A model generated the notes under the pieces. It was not told the origin of the DNA. It saw nothing but the letters and a program-made list of their open reading frames with translations, and made no database searches. A DNA stretch of 64,000 nucleotides, from assembly GCA_018136815.1 (NCBI GenBank), contig CM030935.1:2578192-2642191 (forward strand). Direction: 5' to 3'. The stretch's first letter is position 1, and each line of letters opens with the position of its first letter. Both the position numbers and the translations under genes were made by a program. The stretch is from Isochrysis galbana. Lineage: Eukaryota; Haptophyta; Isochrysidales; Isochrysidaceae. Below, one piece after another: positions 10,361-21,010 of the stretch.

Positions 10361-10809
10361 TTCCAGGTGCTGAAGGCGGATGATGACCCCGTACGGTTGA
10401 AATAGATCGTGTTTGAGACATGCTGAACGTTCAACGATCCTGAGCAATCGCCGAATCTTCCGTAATAATCTCCTCGTTGCGAGCGGCGGCTCGATACCGT
10501 TACGATTGCAGAATCTTATGGCTCCAAGAGGGCAAGAGGACACTCTCTTCCAAGCGCTCCCAAAGACGATTTATTCACGCAACGCAGGTGTTGGGCGGCG
10601 AGGTCACGGCGGGTGCCGGAGAGGCGGCGGCGGTCGCATCCGCAGGCGCGCGAGTGGCCCCGTGAGGAGCCGTGATGCTAGCCAGCCCGGATGATCTAAG
10701 TAGACGCGCCTCAAAGTAGTATTTGCAGATGGATAGAGGAATAGAGGACAGGGGAAAGGGGCTAGCCTGGGTACTAGCAGCTTCGCCAGTTCTAAAGTGT
10801 CCCGATCAA

Positions 10810-11072
10810 CTAAGTTCATACTCAGCTCACGTTGGGGACGCGCCTCGTGCCCCCCCCCCCCCGGGCTCCAACTCCCCACTCGCGTGGGCGCGGCCCGTCA
10901 GTCACCCTCAGACTCTGCCTTCTGGCGATGATTTGAGCATTCGCCACCCTGACACAAACCCCCAATGGGCGCGGGTCAGGAGGCGCACTCCCAAGCCCAT
11001 GTGGGCCAGCACTCGTACTGACCTCCCCCCTCCCCACTAACCACTAACCACTAAGTTTATACTTATACTTAG
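10810..11072 (+). repeat. Two degenerate retroposon ends
   Basis: CTAAGTTCATACTCAG at 10810-10825 and a slightly expanded CTAAGTTTATACTTATACTTAG-like sequence at 11051-11072 match the terminal near-palindrome of the A/D retroposons. They are followed by CTCACGTTGGGG and TTCACATGGGGC, similar to TTCGCCCATGGGG in the better copies. They mark two old, short copies. The stretch to 11397 contains nothing else recognised. Confidence 0.5.
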
Positions 11073-11397
11073 TTCACATGGGGCATGGGCGGGAGGCGAT
11101 TCGTGCCCTCCCTCTCACGCTCCAACTTATCGCGGTGGTGCCCATGAGGCAACCACCGCGGCTTGGGCGAGGCAGAGCGCCATCGCCGATCGCATCGCCA
11201 ATCGTATATCGCCGGATAAGATTCTTACTACATTCACGCGCACGCACACTCACACAAACGCACGCGAAACTAATAGTAACAAAGTAAGAGCGCGCGGGGA
11301 AATTTCTGTGCCGCAAGAATGCCCCGCGCGGACTCGAAACGGCCGCGAGGGAGAAGTGAGAAGCAGAGACCTAAGTATAAGCACATACAGAGGTTAG

Positions 11398-11490
11398 AAT
11401 GAGCATCCACGATGCATGAGATGGATGTATGATGTATCCATGATAGATATGCATCTATGATGCACATATCATGGATGTATCCATGATGCC
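11398..11490. repeat. AT-rich ATCCATGATGCAT-type direct and inverted repeats
   Basis: Short units such as GATGCAT, ATGGATGTAT and ATCCATGAT recur in both orientations within 90 bases, giving hairpin-forming, AT-rich sequence in an otherwise GC-rich region. No function is assigned. Confidence 0.55.
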
Positions 11491-11572
11491 CCCTCCTAAG
11501 CGGAGTTTACGGGTACGACGCTTACAACCAAACGTCGAAGAAGATTCACATCTCGCAGAGAGTCGAAGAAAA

Positions 11573-11805
11573 AAAACTTCTTAATAGTCTCGCCGCGCGC
11601 GCGACCCCGCACAGTATCTACGCAGCCTCGCCCACTTCCCTTCCCACCCCCTCCACCTGCCTTGCGGCTCGTCCCCTCGTGCTCTACCTAGGGGCTGGGT
11701 GCAGTGGGTTTCCAGTGGCAGACGGTGTGAACCGATTCTCGATGGCCTGTTTCTCACCTTCCTCTTATGCCATCGGGCTACCCCCCGGTTCATACGCGTG
11801 CCCCA
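11573..11805 (-). mobile_element. Retroposon copy with B-type terminus
   Basis: The A-run at 11572-11578 is followed by CTTCTTAATAGTCTCGCCGC and then the alternating GCGCGCG segment. It is nearly identical to the element at 41342-41582 through the CTCTACCTAGGGGCTGGGT and CCAGTGGCAGACGGTGTG blocks. No target duplication was identified for this copy; its right boundary is the loss of similarity after about 11775-11805. Confidence 0.7.
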
Positions 11806-12125
11806 TACCCGATGTCCCCAAGTTCCTCCTCCCCACTCCCCTTATTCATTCAATTCCCTCTTATGATCCACAGCTCCACCCACACCACCACAGCTACCAA
11901 TAATAAAACAACTGAGCGTTAGTACCACTACTCCCACCACTAGCCCGGTACTATCACGACACCCTCAGCGCACCTGCCCGCACGCCTTGAAGTGGTGGCA
12001 CAGACACATACACATATGCATCCCTTCAAATCTCCCCCCTCGCAAACCCCCGGCTCCCATTATAACTCTCCGCAAGCTACAATGAGGGAAAACCCAGTGA
12101 GGCGGACCGACCTACGTCGGGCGAC
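11806..12125. other. Intergenic, nothing recognised
   Basis: C-rich, low-complexity sequence with short frames only. No gene or known repeat end is seen. Confidence 0.4.
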
Positions 12126-12833
12126 TCACCGGGGAAAAACACCGGGGGGGGGGGAGGGAACTCTCGTCGAGAAGCAGAACGGCCCATACAGCTCGCGCCG
12201 CGAGCAGTCCTCGAAGAAATAAATGACTGCGCCCCCCGATACCTGCCACAAGGACGTCTTGAGCCACTCCCTTCCTCTCTTCCTCCTGTCGCCAGCCGCC
12301 CCCCTTCGCCCGTTTGCTAACGCAAACGGGTCTCGTTTCTTACCGCACTCCATCGGGGGGGGTGCAAAACCCCCCCTCTCCCTCTCTCCATTCTCCTCCA
12401 CCCCTCTCCCTGCGGCGCGTCGCCATGCGGCGCGCCACGGCCTGCTCTCAGAGGGCCTTTGGGGGCTCCCAGAGGGCCAGCCAGGGCAGCTCAGGGGGCA
12501 GTGGAGGCTGGGGCTCAGCCCCTGGCCCCTGGCCCCCCCTGCCTCTCCCACGCTTGCCACGCTGGCCATTGGAGCCTCCCAGCGGCCTCTGTATGCCTGG
12601 CGACCAGGGGAGGGGGGGGAGTCAGCTCGAGGGCAGGCCCAGTATGGGCGTGGGAGTGCGAGTCGCGGCCCGCACCCACGAAGGGTTTGGGCCAGGATGG
12701 TGATTGCCCAGCCCCTGCCAGGCAGGGCATGGCTGAGGTTGATTGTACGGGCCCACCCCGGGGGGTGTCCGCGATGGAGAGAGGGGGGCGCGAGGCCCCC
12801 ATTGACCCCCCCTTATAAAAGTAGGTTATCCCA
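12126..12833 (-). mobile_element. Retroposon subfamily C, copy 1
   Basis: Its right end, CCCATTGACCCCCCCTTATA followed by AAAGTAGG, is the reverse complement of the TTTATAAGTAGG...CAATGGGGGCC start seen at 41251 and 23791. The block rich in CCAGGGCAGCTCAGGGG and CCCCTGGCC is shared with 23784-24643 and 41251-42527. The left boundary is approximate. The long ORFs on both strands are GC-rich shadows. Confidence 0.6.
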
Positions 12834-13324
12834 CCACAGCTACCAACATCCAGTGTGGCAGGCCGCACGCAGCATCCTCACGTTAATGGACAGACAGTAT
12901 TAAGAAATGGACGCAGCTGAAGCAAGCCTTCAAGCAACAACAATAGGAACAAAAACGATCGGAACATCACACAGTGGCCAACCATAAGTGAAAGCGGCCC
13001 TCATGTCCTTGCCAACGCTGGATGGCTGGCACGATAGTACAAGCATAGACACTTCCGCTACGCGCGCCCGTCTGGCCCATTGAAGGATGATGGGCGGCTG
13101 GGAACGTGTGATACTGGGTCAAGACAGGACGGAATGAGTTGAAACTTCACGGAAGAGGTTGTCGCTCGAGGCGCTGCAGCCCTTGAGCAGTACGGGCATG
13201 CGTAGCACAATGGTGCATGAATCAGACCTTCGTTCCTCTCCCCCATGCCCTATTCCGATGGCAGCATCAGAGGGATAAAGTACCGCAGGAGCAGCCACGG
13301 TGAGCTGAGGAGCGTAAGGTCGGG
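12834..13324. other. Intergenic, downstream of the methyltransferase gene
   Basis: No coding or repeat signal was recognised. It probably includes the 3' untranslated region of the minus-strand methyltransferase gene ending at 13325. Confidence 0.4.
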
Positions 13325-14446
13325 CTACATCAGGCTGCGTAAGCGCGCCACGCCCATGTGGCGTGCTAGCCCCGGCTTTGGCGTCCAGCTTGACTGGTCA
13401 AGGTCAAGGCCGACGCGCCTCAAGAGGCGCTGAGCACTAAACATGTCGACGCCGCTGATCCCGGGCAGAGCGTCTGCAAAGCAAAGCGAGATTTGCCAAG
13501 CACCGGCGGCCTTGGCCTCCTCCACCGCGAGCCTCAATAGTCGTTCCGCAGCGTTGTCCGGAAGGTAAATCATCAGTGCCTCGCACACGAGGATGACATT
13601 GGGTAGACCCGCTAAGCCACGACTCATTCCACCATCACGCCGCACGCACGTCGTCATGGCCGTTCGGAGCGCCCCCCAAGCGTCGGAGACGTCGCTCAGG
13701 TTGGCGCCGATGTAGGTTACAGAGGCGGCTGCCTCCTCCAGGTGAGGAAGGCGCTTTACGGCGCGGGCAACGAGGCCCCTCTTCTGCTCGACGACTTCTG
13801 GAAGATCTGCATTGTAGCAGGCGTGAAAAGTCAGTTCGGCTCAAGTTCCGCATGCGCCTAGAGGACGAGGGTGAGAGCTGAGCGCACCTATCTCGCAGCA
13901 CTGCGTCTGTGGCGACGCGTACCGGAGGCTGCGCCCATCAAAGCCAGCACCGAGGGCGATGAGGGTGGTCGGCCCGCCGTTGGTGGCGGCAAGCTCATCA
14001 CGGATAGTCCGCTCGAGGAAGGCCGAGCGCATTGCGATGTTTTGGTGGTGGAGGCGTGGGTAGAGCCACGCGAGGCTCGGGCCGATCACCTCGCGTGTGC
14101 GCTCAGGCAGGAAAGCGTACGCGACTCCGCCGTCATCGACTCCATCAGGCCGGTTGGCGCTGAGCGCCTTGAGCCAGACGACCATCAGGTTCACGCATGT
14201 GTCGGATGGCGCCACCGGGTCGCGGGCGTGCAGCAGTGGCAGCACTCGCTTGGCGGAGCGCCATGCGAGCGCCCACACCCACTTTGGCGCGAGGAGCGGC
14301 GGGGGAACGCCGCAGCTGGCGGCAACATGCTCGAGCGACGGCATGCCCGGCCGGTCGGCATATACGCCGCGCATCCGCCATGGAGACGAGACGCTCGACG
14401 CAGACGCCAGAAGCGAGAGGAGGAGAGAGACGCCGAGGGGCGCCAT
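13325..14446 (-). CDS. SAM-dependent methyltransferase, leucine carboxyl methyltransferase-like, two exons
   Basis: Exon 1 runs 14446-13888 and exon 2 runs 13806-13325. The 81-bp intron has GT-AG ends (GTGCGC donor, TGCAG acceptor) and joins in phase to give about 346 residues. Across the junction the protein reads CCEI-DLPEVVEQKRGLV, matching the acidic strand-2 and PEVV-K motif of the LCMT/PPM1-type family. Just before it, LIALGAGFDGRSLRY is the glycine-rich SAM-binding motif I. Downstream, NVILVCEALMIYLP corresponds to the conserved E-x-x-x-x-YL loop. The first residues (MAPLGVSLLLSLLASASSVSS) resemble a signal or transit peptide, so organellar or secretory targeting is possible. The family includes the PP2A carboxyl methyltransferase and many small-molecule methyltransferases; the substrate cannot be stated. 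It lies head to head with the channel gene that begins at 15875. Confidence 0.8.
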
Positions 14447-15543
14447 CGGCAGCCGCCGATCGCAGCAAAGCCGCGAGAGAGAAGATGAGAGGGGGGAGAG
14501 TTCGGAGAGGGGACGCGAACGCGGGAGAAGGGAAGGGAGGGGGGGGGGGGGGGGCGTGGGAGAGAGGGGGGGGGGGGGGGAGAGAGGGACGGAGGGAGGG
14601 AGGAGAGAGAGGGAGGAGAGAGAAGAGAAACGGGGGGGGGGGGGGGGGAGATGGTGCGAGCTCTAGAGCAAGCGACCCCCGGGCGGGGAGTGAGAGAGAC
14701 GAGGAGGAGAGGGAAGGGGAGGGAAGACTCTGCGGCCGCGGAGGGCGCATCTTCATCTCTTTACCTATGAAGTATGAAGTATACTCCTAGAGAGATGCCT
14801 TTTCTTTCTCCTTGTTCATTCCCACATTCCCACTGTGTCATTCCTCATTCATCATCGTCATTCGTCTGGCGAGGACGGGGTGGTGGTGGTCGCGGAAACA
14901 GACCTCAATGCCCCGGGGTTATTGTACGACGCTATTACTTCGAGTCGTCCATCATCATTCAAAAGTATGGATGAGTAGGAGTGGGAGTAGTTTCTCTGAG
15001 ATGTAAAGTACTCTCGTGAAGATGCGATGGCGAGCGAGCGACATGCGACATGAAGGCGCTCTCCTCCTACCATTCGACTTAGTAGAGTAGAGTACACTGC
15101 AACTCTCTATGCTCGCTAGCTGTTCTCCAATCTCTAGTTCCCCCCTCCCCCCATTCTTTCTTTGAACTGCTTCCTCCTTGCGGTAAGCTCTCCCGCTCCT
15201 CCTCTCGCACATCTTCTGCCCCCCCATCCCCCCCCCCCCTCCTTTTCTGTGTTATTGGTGTTATGTGTTGTGTGTGTTGGGTAAGAATGATAAGAAAGGA
15301 GTGCCGGAGTGCCGCAGACTACAATCTTCTCACGCTGGACTACAATCTTCTCACGCTGCCTCCTTGCAGTGATCACAACACCACCGCCACCGGGGCGGCA
15401 CGCACCGGCGGCACGGCGGGCCCGAGCGAGAAGAGAAAGAGGTAAAACGGAATCGTACTCATTTATCCCTTACTTCCTACCCACATGTTAATGATCTGAA
15501 GGAACGGCGGGCGTTCGTTCCTTTGTTCGTTCGTTCCCGGAAT
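14447..15543. other. Long intergenic region between divergent genes, G/A tracts
   Basis: Several poly-G runs in purine-rich sequence lie at about 14539-14660, next to the methyltransferase start. AT-richer sequence follows from 14760, with TATACTCCTAG at 14779-14790 and TTAGTAGAGTAGAGTAC at about 15079-15095, both resembling the promoter-proximal motif seen near other genes. No transcript can be defined. Confidence 0.4.
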
Positions 15544-15566
15544 CTCCTCCTACTAGGAGTAGAGTA
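15544..15566. promoter_or_regulatory. CTACTAGGAGTAGAGTA motif upstream of channel gene
   Basis: The sequence CTCCTACTAGGAGTAGAGTA belongs to a recurring, partly palindromic motif (ACTCCTA/TAGGAGT plus AGAGTA) found near the starts of several recognised genes. Here it lies about 310 bases before the ATG at 15875. Confidence 0.35.
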
Positions 15567-15874
15567 TTAGCTAGTTAGTTAGTACTCTCACTCATTCATT
15601 TTCTCCTTCTCTGTCGAGAGCCGAGCCGAAAGCGGAAAAGGCATTTGGACATTTGGATCAAAAGAGGAAAATAAGAAAAAAAGAAGAGAGGAGAGAAGGC
15701 GCGGGGGGAAGGGGAGGGACAGGGTTCGTTTAGGGGAAGCGAGGGGAAAAGGAGTGAAGGAGGCGGAGAAGCCGGCTACTCTACTTCATCGGGATGCGAG
15801 AGAGAGAGAGCGCAAGAGAGCGAGACGGAGAGGGGGAGAGAGGGGTGGGGGGGGGGGAGGTTTGGGAGGGAGGT

Positions 15875-18826
15875 ATGGAGGATGAGGGCAATGGGCCGTG
15901 TGGCGTGGAGGTGTGGGACGCGGCGTCTCTCTCCAGCTGGCTCGTCTCTCACTGCTGGATCCGACCCTCTCTCGCCTCTCTCTACTCGGCTCAGCTCATC
16001 GATCTCGGCTTCGACTCCCCCCTCTCTCTCTCTCTGGCAGCAGAGCTCGACTGGCCGGCGCAGGTCAAGGTCGGGCACCGCAGGGCGATCGCTGCGCGCG
16101 CAAATCAGCTCGTCGGCGCACATGCACGCCTGAGGTGCCACACAGCCCTCGTGCCGCCGCCCTCGCCGCCGCCCTCTCCGCCCTCGCTCAGCCTGCCGTG
16201 GCACTGGCCAGATCGCTTCTCCTTCTCCGAGCTCAAGTCGCAGGGCGCGCCGAAGTACACAGCCGCTGGGAAGAGTCGGATCGTACGCGTACGCATGGTT
16301 GTCAACCGGGTGCTCAACATCGACCTCAAGTCGCAATGCTTCACTGCCGAACTCAAGGTGGAGTGCTCCTGGACGGATGATGAGCTGCTGCGCGCCGCCA
16401 AGGGCGAGCATGAAACGGCGGCGGAGTGCCTGCGGCTGCTGTCAGCGGACGATGAGAGGACGAACCAGCAGCACGGTCGTCTGTACGTCAAGAAGGAGGG
16501 CCACGAGCGCCCGGTTGACGAGTGCTTCTTCGCGCCACGCATCTACTTCCGCAACTTGATCGACAAGGAGAACTCAGAGGAGTGGTTCACTTTTCGGCCC
16601 TCCGAGAAGGACGAGGATAAGGTCGTCGTCTCGTTCGTCCGCTCGCTACGCGGAACGTTCCAGGAGCGCTTCGAACTGGAGCACTTTCCCTTCGACGAGC
16701 AGGACCTCACGATGGAGATGGCCTCGCGCTGGGCGCGTGAGGATGGCGAGAACGCGGTGCAGCTCGAGCGCAACGAGAATGAAAAATACCGCTCCTTCGT
16801 CAACACGAGCAGCTTCCTGCAGTCGGGCTCGTACCGCCTTTTCTCGCGGCTGCGCTTCACACGCGACACGACCAAGCCGCATGAGTCTAACAGCAATCTA
16901 ACCTACCCGCTGCTCCAGATCGGCATGCGCGTGCATCGGCAGTGGTGGTTTTGGATCCAGTCAGTGGTGATCCCGCTTTTCTTCTTGACCACTGCCCTGT
17001 GCACGAGCTTCGTCGTCTCCGAGGACGAATTTGCGGACCGAGCGGGCATCACTCTCACCTCACTGCTCGCAATGGTTGCCTTCCAGACCGTCATCGCCGA
17101 GCGGCTCCCCGACGATATCTCGTACATGACATCAATCGACCTATATGTGCTGATCAGCTTTATCTTCTCCTTCAGCGTCATTATGTGGCAGTCAATCTCC
17201 GCGCTCAGCGCCGCGCCGGTAGATGACCCGAACAATTTTGGCATTGAGCCCGAGGAGCCCTTCTTCACGCACCGCTTCGCCGGCTTCCTCTACCGCGTGC
17301 CAAACTACTTTGTCGGCTCCGTCCTTGGCTGGCTCGGTTTTCACGTCTTCCTTGCCTTGTTCCTCTACTGGACAATCGTTTGGCGCCGTCAGCGCGCCAG
17401 GTTTTGGCACGCGACTGCGCGCGGCCTTTGGCTGGGGCCGATAGCAGTCGATGCGCTTCGGCATTGGAACCCCGATGCACAGGACCACGAATGGGACTTC
17501 GAGCTCAAACGCGCCGTCGAGGGCGCGATCATGCGACGCGTTCAGGCGCTCGAGGTGATGCAGCAGGACCGCCACCGGCTGGTGAACGTGCGCCTTTGGT
17601 GCGCCGAGGAGGCGCAAAAGCATCTGCGTAACGACGTTAATGTCTACCCATTCCGGGCGCGTGTCCTCGACTGCGTCCTGCGCACCCGGCGCCTGATGAC
17701 GCCGACAGTGCTCGACGCGTCGAGCTCGTTCGCGGTCCTCACCCTCGACACCGAACGCGGCGCTCGCGACCTACTTGACTTCTCGCGAGAGGAGCTTGAG
17801 GCGTTCCGCGCCTTCCTGACGGAGCTGCAAGCTAGCATCACCACCTGCTGCCCGGAGCTCGGCGCGGCGCCCCCGGATAGGCGCGCACCAGCGGTCGCCT
17901 CGCTGGCGAAAGTCATCACCCACCGCACCCGGCTCGAGGAGCTCAACCCGAGTTGGTACTCGCTCACTAAACCCTTTGCGCCACCTGTGCCCCGTCGCGC
18001 CAAGATGGACGAGCTCGGACCGCTCTGCACGAAGGAGCTGCACAACGAGCAGTTCGACCTCATCCTGAAGTACTCAGCCCACCTGACCACTTCCAAAGTG
18101 ACGCTGCTCACCATACCCAGCGACCACCCCACGCGTCTGACGCTAGAGATCCCCCCCAACGCCACACACTTCGCCTTCGCATACCCTCCTAGCAAGGACT
18201 CGCCGCTCAGTTCCATCATCCCTCATGGGGGCTACGTCTACTGGGACACCACACAGGCCGGATCAACGCCCACCTCTCCGAAAGACGAGGAAGGCCGCCC
18301 TTCGGATGGCAGCAAGAGCGCGAGCACTAGTTCCAACGGCGCGCGGCCCAACACCGCGGGAAGCGAGGAGACCCGGCCGAGCTCGCTCACGCCTCCGCCC
18401 CTGCGCGAGAGCGTGGTGTCAGCGGACAAGGACCGGCGGCTCAGCGAGCTCAACCGCCAATCCATCTGCTGTATCACGGCGCTCGGCGAGGGCCCCGGTC
18501 TCGCCTTTCGGCGGCGGACCATCTTGCACCAGCGCGACTGGGAGCACCTGCGCAAGCACTACACGTTCCACCGCGTCACGCTGCCCCGGTTGATGGAGAT
18601 GAAGGTGTATAGCTTCTGTTGGATCCCACCGGCCCCGTGCAACGACCTAGCCGATGACAACATACCATGCGACTCTGCACTCGGCTGTCCCCATGGTGCC
18701 TTTGCATACATTTACAACGACGCCAAGCACGTCCCAGGCTTTGACTGCGTCTTCAAGCTCAAGCTCCCGCTCACCCCGTTCACGATTACTGGCCGCGTGC
18801 AAGCCGCAGCACAAATGGAGTATTGA
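15875..18826 (+). CDS. SAM-domain pentameric ligand-gated ion channel
   Basis: One exon from ATG 15875 encodes 983 residues; an in-frame ATG at 15794 would add only a low-complexity RE-rich stretch. Residues about 9-77 form a SAM-like domain (VWDAASLSSWLVSHC...LIDLGF...). Residues about 115-355 look like a pentameric-channel ligand-binding domain, with VNRVLNIDLKSQCFTAELKV, a W-x-D, and HFPFDEQDL at about 270-278, the family's FPFD-Q-L signature. Four membrane segments follow: M1 about 357-382 (IQSVVIPLFFLTTALC), M2 about 387-409 (RAGITLTSLLAMVAFQTVI), M3 about 418-443 and M4 about 476-502. The paired cysteines of the animal Cys-loop are not evident, as in prokaryotic and protist relatives. 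After M4 about 480 residues of unknown function remain, including a Ser/Pro-rich linker. Ligand and ion selectivity are unknown. SAM domains mediate protein association, so clustering of channel subunits is a reasonable inference. Confidence 0.85.
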   Translation: MEDEGNGPCGVEVWDAASLSSWLVSHCWIRPSLASLYSAQLIDLGFDSPLSLSLAAELDWPAQVKVGHRRAIAARANQLVGAHARLRCHTALVPPPSPPPSPPSLSLPWHWPDRFSFSELKSQGAPKYTAAGKSRIVRVRMVVNRVLNIDLKSQCFTAELKVECSWTDDELLRAAKGEHETAAECLRLLSADDERTNQQHGRLYVKKEGHERPVDECFFAPRIYFRNLIDKENSEEWFTFRPSEKDEDKVVVSFVRSLRGTFQERFELEHFPFDEQDLTMEMASRWAREDGENAVQLERNENEKYRSFVNTSSFLQSGSYRLFSRLRFTRDTTKPHESNSNLTYPLLQIGMRVHRQWWFWIQSVVIPLFFLTTALCTSFVVSEDEFADRAGITLTSLLAMVAFQTVIAERLPDDISYMTSIDLYVLISFIFSFSVIMWQSISALSAAPVDDPNNFGIEPEEPFFTHRFAGFLYRVPNYFVGSVLGWLGFHVFLALFLYWTIVWRRQRARFWHATARGLWLGPIAVDALRHWNPDAQDHEWDFELKRAVEGAIMRRVQALEVMQQDRHRLVNVRLWCAEEAQKHLRNDVNVYPFRARVLDCVLRTRRLMTPTVLDASSSFAVLTLDTERGARDLLDFSREELEAFRAFLTELQASITTCCPELGAAPPDRRAPAVASLAKVITHRTRLEELNPSWYSLTKPFAPPVPRRAKMDELGPLCTKELHNEQFDLILKYSAHLTTSKVTLLTIPSDHPTRLTLEIPPNATHFAFAYPPSKDSPLSSIIPHGGYVYWDTTQAGSTPTSPKDEEGRPSDGSKSASTSSNGARPNTAGSEETRPSSLTPPPLRESVVSADKDRRLSELNRQSICCITALGEGPGLAFRRRTILHQRDWEHLRKHYTFHRVTLPRLMEMKVYSFCWIPPAPCNDLADDNIPCDSALGCPHGAFAYIYNDAKHVPGFDCVFKLKLPLTPFTITGRVQAAAQMEY

Positions 18827-19490
18827 CCACCGAGGCCCACTTAGGGTGTCCACACGCTCGGGCCCTTCGCGATGGCGGCGCGGCCCTCTTGCGTTGGTGT
18901 TGCTCCCACACCTACGTTGAAAAGGTCGTCGAGGCAATGAGCGCACGTTCACATTGTCGGCCGTTCGGCTTTTGCCGACAAGCGCTTGTCCAGGTGTTGC
19001 CACCCCTGAGAGCGGATAGGAGGAGGCGGCGATCTGGCACTTCCTCTCCTCCTCGGCTGAGGACTGCCGCGGCCGCTGCCAAGGCGAAGCGAGCCCACCA
19101 GCCCTCAACAAGGCGCGCCGTGCGCTGTTGCCACAACCCGATGCCGTCCACAAAACGATTAGCTTTCCGCACCTAGTAGCACCCAGGGCCGTCCGTGCGC
19201 GCCGTGCGTTGAATGACTCACCACCTAATCTATGTACGTTTCACCATCATCTACTGCGAGCGTCCTTACCGGGGGACTGCAACTCGCTGTCTCGTTGTAT
19301 GCTACTCGCTGTATACTCGCTCGTTGCGGCTTGAGAAGCCGCGCACCGCACGTTTTCCAGTGATGTGATTGCCTTTCACTTGCCCTACTTCGCTATATAT
19401 ATATATATATCTCATTCAACATTCAAACTCCCTCTCCGCTCTTCTTAGCACTCGGTCACCGGTCATTCATAATTACCTACTATTTGCCAC
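18827..19490. other. Intergenic, downstream of the channel gene
   Basis: It contains a TA dinucleotide tract at about 19393-19412. No gene is recognised. Confidence 0.4.
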
Positions 19491-19509
19491 GAGGCATGAG
19501 GGTCGTGCA

Positions 19510-19740
19510 ATCTAAAAAAAATTGTTATTATTCTCGCCTCGCGCGTGGCCGTGTGCTTCTGCTATGCTACCACGCCTTCACTCCCTCCTTACCCCTCGCA
19601 AACCTGGCTTGCGGCGACTCCCCTCATGCGCTACTTAGGGGCCCGGGTTGTGGGGGCTGGCGGGATTTGGCGGGTTGTATTGGCCCATAGTCCTTAGCCT
19701 TAGCGGCAAGGTTCTCTCCTTCCTCCTGTTCCACTTAGTG
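19510..19740 (-). mobile_element. Diverged retroposon copy with B-type terminus
   Basis: An A-run at about 19513-19521 is followed by TTGTTATTATTCTCGCCTCG and CGCGTGGCC, a diverged form of the B terminus seen at 11573 and 41342. A similar succession of blocks follows (GCTACTTAGGGGCCCGGG). Boundaries are approximate. Confidence 0.5.
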
Positions 19741-20479
19741 GTCGGTGTATCGTGGCGGGTATCTATCTACGTGTCGGTTTGAGCCGCCGAGCGCCGAGGA
19801 TAGTGTCCGTTGGTGGTTTTGGTGTACTTCGCGCGCAGGTGAAGATTGAGTCTTATACGATGGAGGCTTCAGGCGTCAATTTGTTGGTAATGTCAAGCGC
19901 GTGCGCTATGAGTTTGAGGTTGTCTCCGCTAGCGTGAGTCTACCCTTGTTGTCTTCTGTGAAATTGGGGGTGCTCAGCTCAAGCGCACTTCTTGAATTTT
20001 GGTTTTCTGTCGTTGGCGATCTCGGGGTCTCAGCGAAGTCGGGGTTGACGGGATCGGCAGAGAAAGAAACTTCACTAGCTCCCCTCCCCTCCTTAAAACA
20101 ACGATCAAGAGAGAGCCGTCCACGCCTCGGAAGCCCAAGTTCTCGTAGAGCGTAGAGAGGGTTGTGTCGAGAGGCTACGCCGCGCGCGGGAGCGGGAGAG
20201 CAGCTCTAACGCCGTGGGCGGCAGTGAATGGATCATGGACGCGTTGATCGCCGCCACTCACATGCTGGCGGCGGCTGTGTCATGGAGAGGGAGGCTACGC
20301 TCGCTCGGCGCGGCTGTCGGCGAAACGAGGCTGAGGCTGAGGTTTGCGGCGGAGTTGGGGTCACCCTCCTGGCAGAAGATCGTCTGCAACCTGCAAGCCC
20401 TGCAGCAGCGAGGCCGCCAGCTGCAGCCCCGGGAACGTCTTACTTAACGCTTAACGTCTTAGAGTTTTGCCCGCGTTCC
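19741..20479 (+). other. Possible degraded ORF, unassigned
   Basis: A plus-strand frame around 19850-20155 reads protein-like (GGFRRQFVGNVKRVRYEFEV) but is broken by a stop upstream and has no recognised domain. It lies between two retroposon pieces and may be part of a LINE. Nothing firm can be called. Confidence 0.2.
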
Positions 20480-20850
20480 GGCACAAGAGCGTAGCCGCCC
20501 GCCGGCAGGGCGCCGCGGACGTACTACATCCACCTGCGGCGACGCCCGTCGTCGACGAGTGCGAGCGGACGAAAAAAAGCCGAAGGGCGGGGGCCGAGAC
20601 CCCCCGGGGACACTATAAGATAGTTCAGAAGGAAGGGGGGAACGGACGACCGGGGGGGGGCGCGGGCCACCGGGCCACTGGACCATATCTAAGCCCTTCA
20701 CCCGCCCTATCCCCCTCGTAGTGCACGGGGGAGTCGCCTGATGGCGGGGGGGGGAAGGCCCGGGGGAGTGGGGGTGTAGAAATTTGCTGCGTGAGTAGAA
20801 AGCAGAGGGTCCACGGCCGCGTGTGCGGTGAGACTATTAAGAATTTATTT
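20480..20850 (+). mobile_element. Composite retroposon: C-type body with B-type tail
   Basis: The block GGGGGCCGAGACCCCCCGGG followed by ATAAGATAGTTCAGAAGG at about 20588-20633 is shared with subfamily C at 24359-24405. The continuation through GGGCCACCGGGCC and GTAGTGCACGGGGGAG is the reverse complement of 36400-36500. The end, CACGGCCGCGTGTGCGGTGA followed by CTATTAAGAATTT, is the B-type terminus. The copy therefore links the C body to the B tail. Confidence 0.65.
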
Positions 20851-21010
20851 ATACTGCTATATACCTCTACCTCTTCTACGCCGAGAGCATACACCGTTAT
20901 CGCCTTCATCATTATGTTGCAACAAGAAACAACAAAATTGTCAAAATAGTCGGCAATCGAGAAGTCAAGCATGTCGAATGTATATGACCCATCTGTATCA
21001 CTCAGAGCGT

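Noticed and set aside
12223-12903. ORFs of 120-230 codons inside GC-rich retroposon bodies (also 33105, 36493, 43516, 52944)
   Set aside because: The same translations recur in every copy in several frames and contain no domain; GC-rich sequence has few stops.
16105-18219. Minus-strand ORFs of 100-210 codons opposite the channel gene
   Set aside because: Antisense shadows of a GC-rich coding sequence with clear channel motifs on the plus strand.
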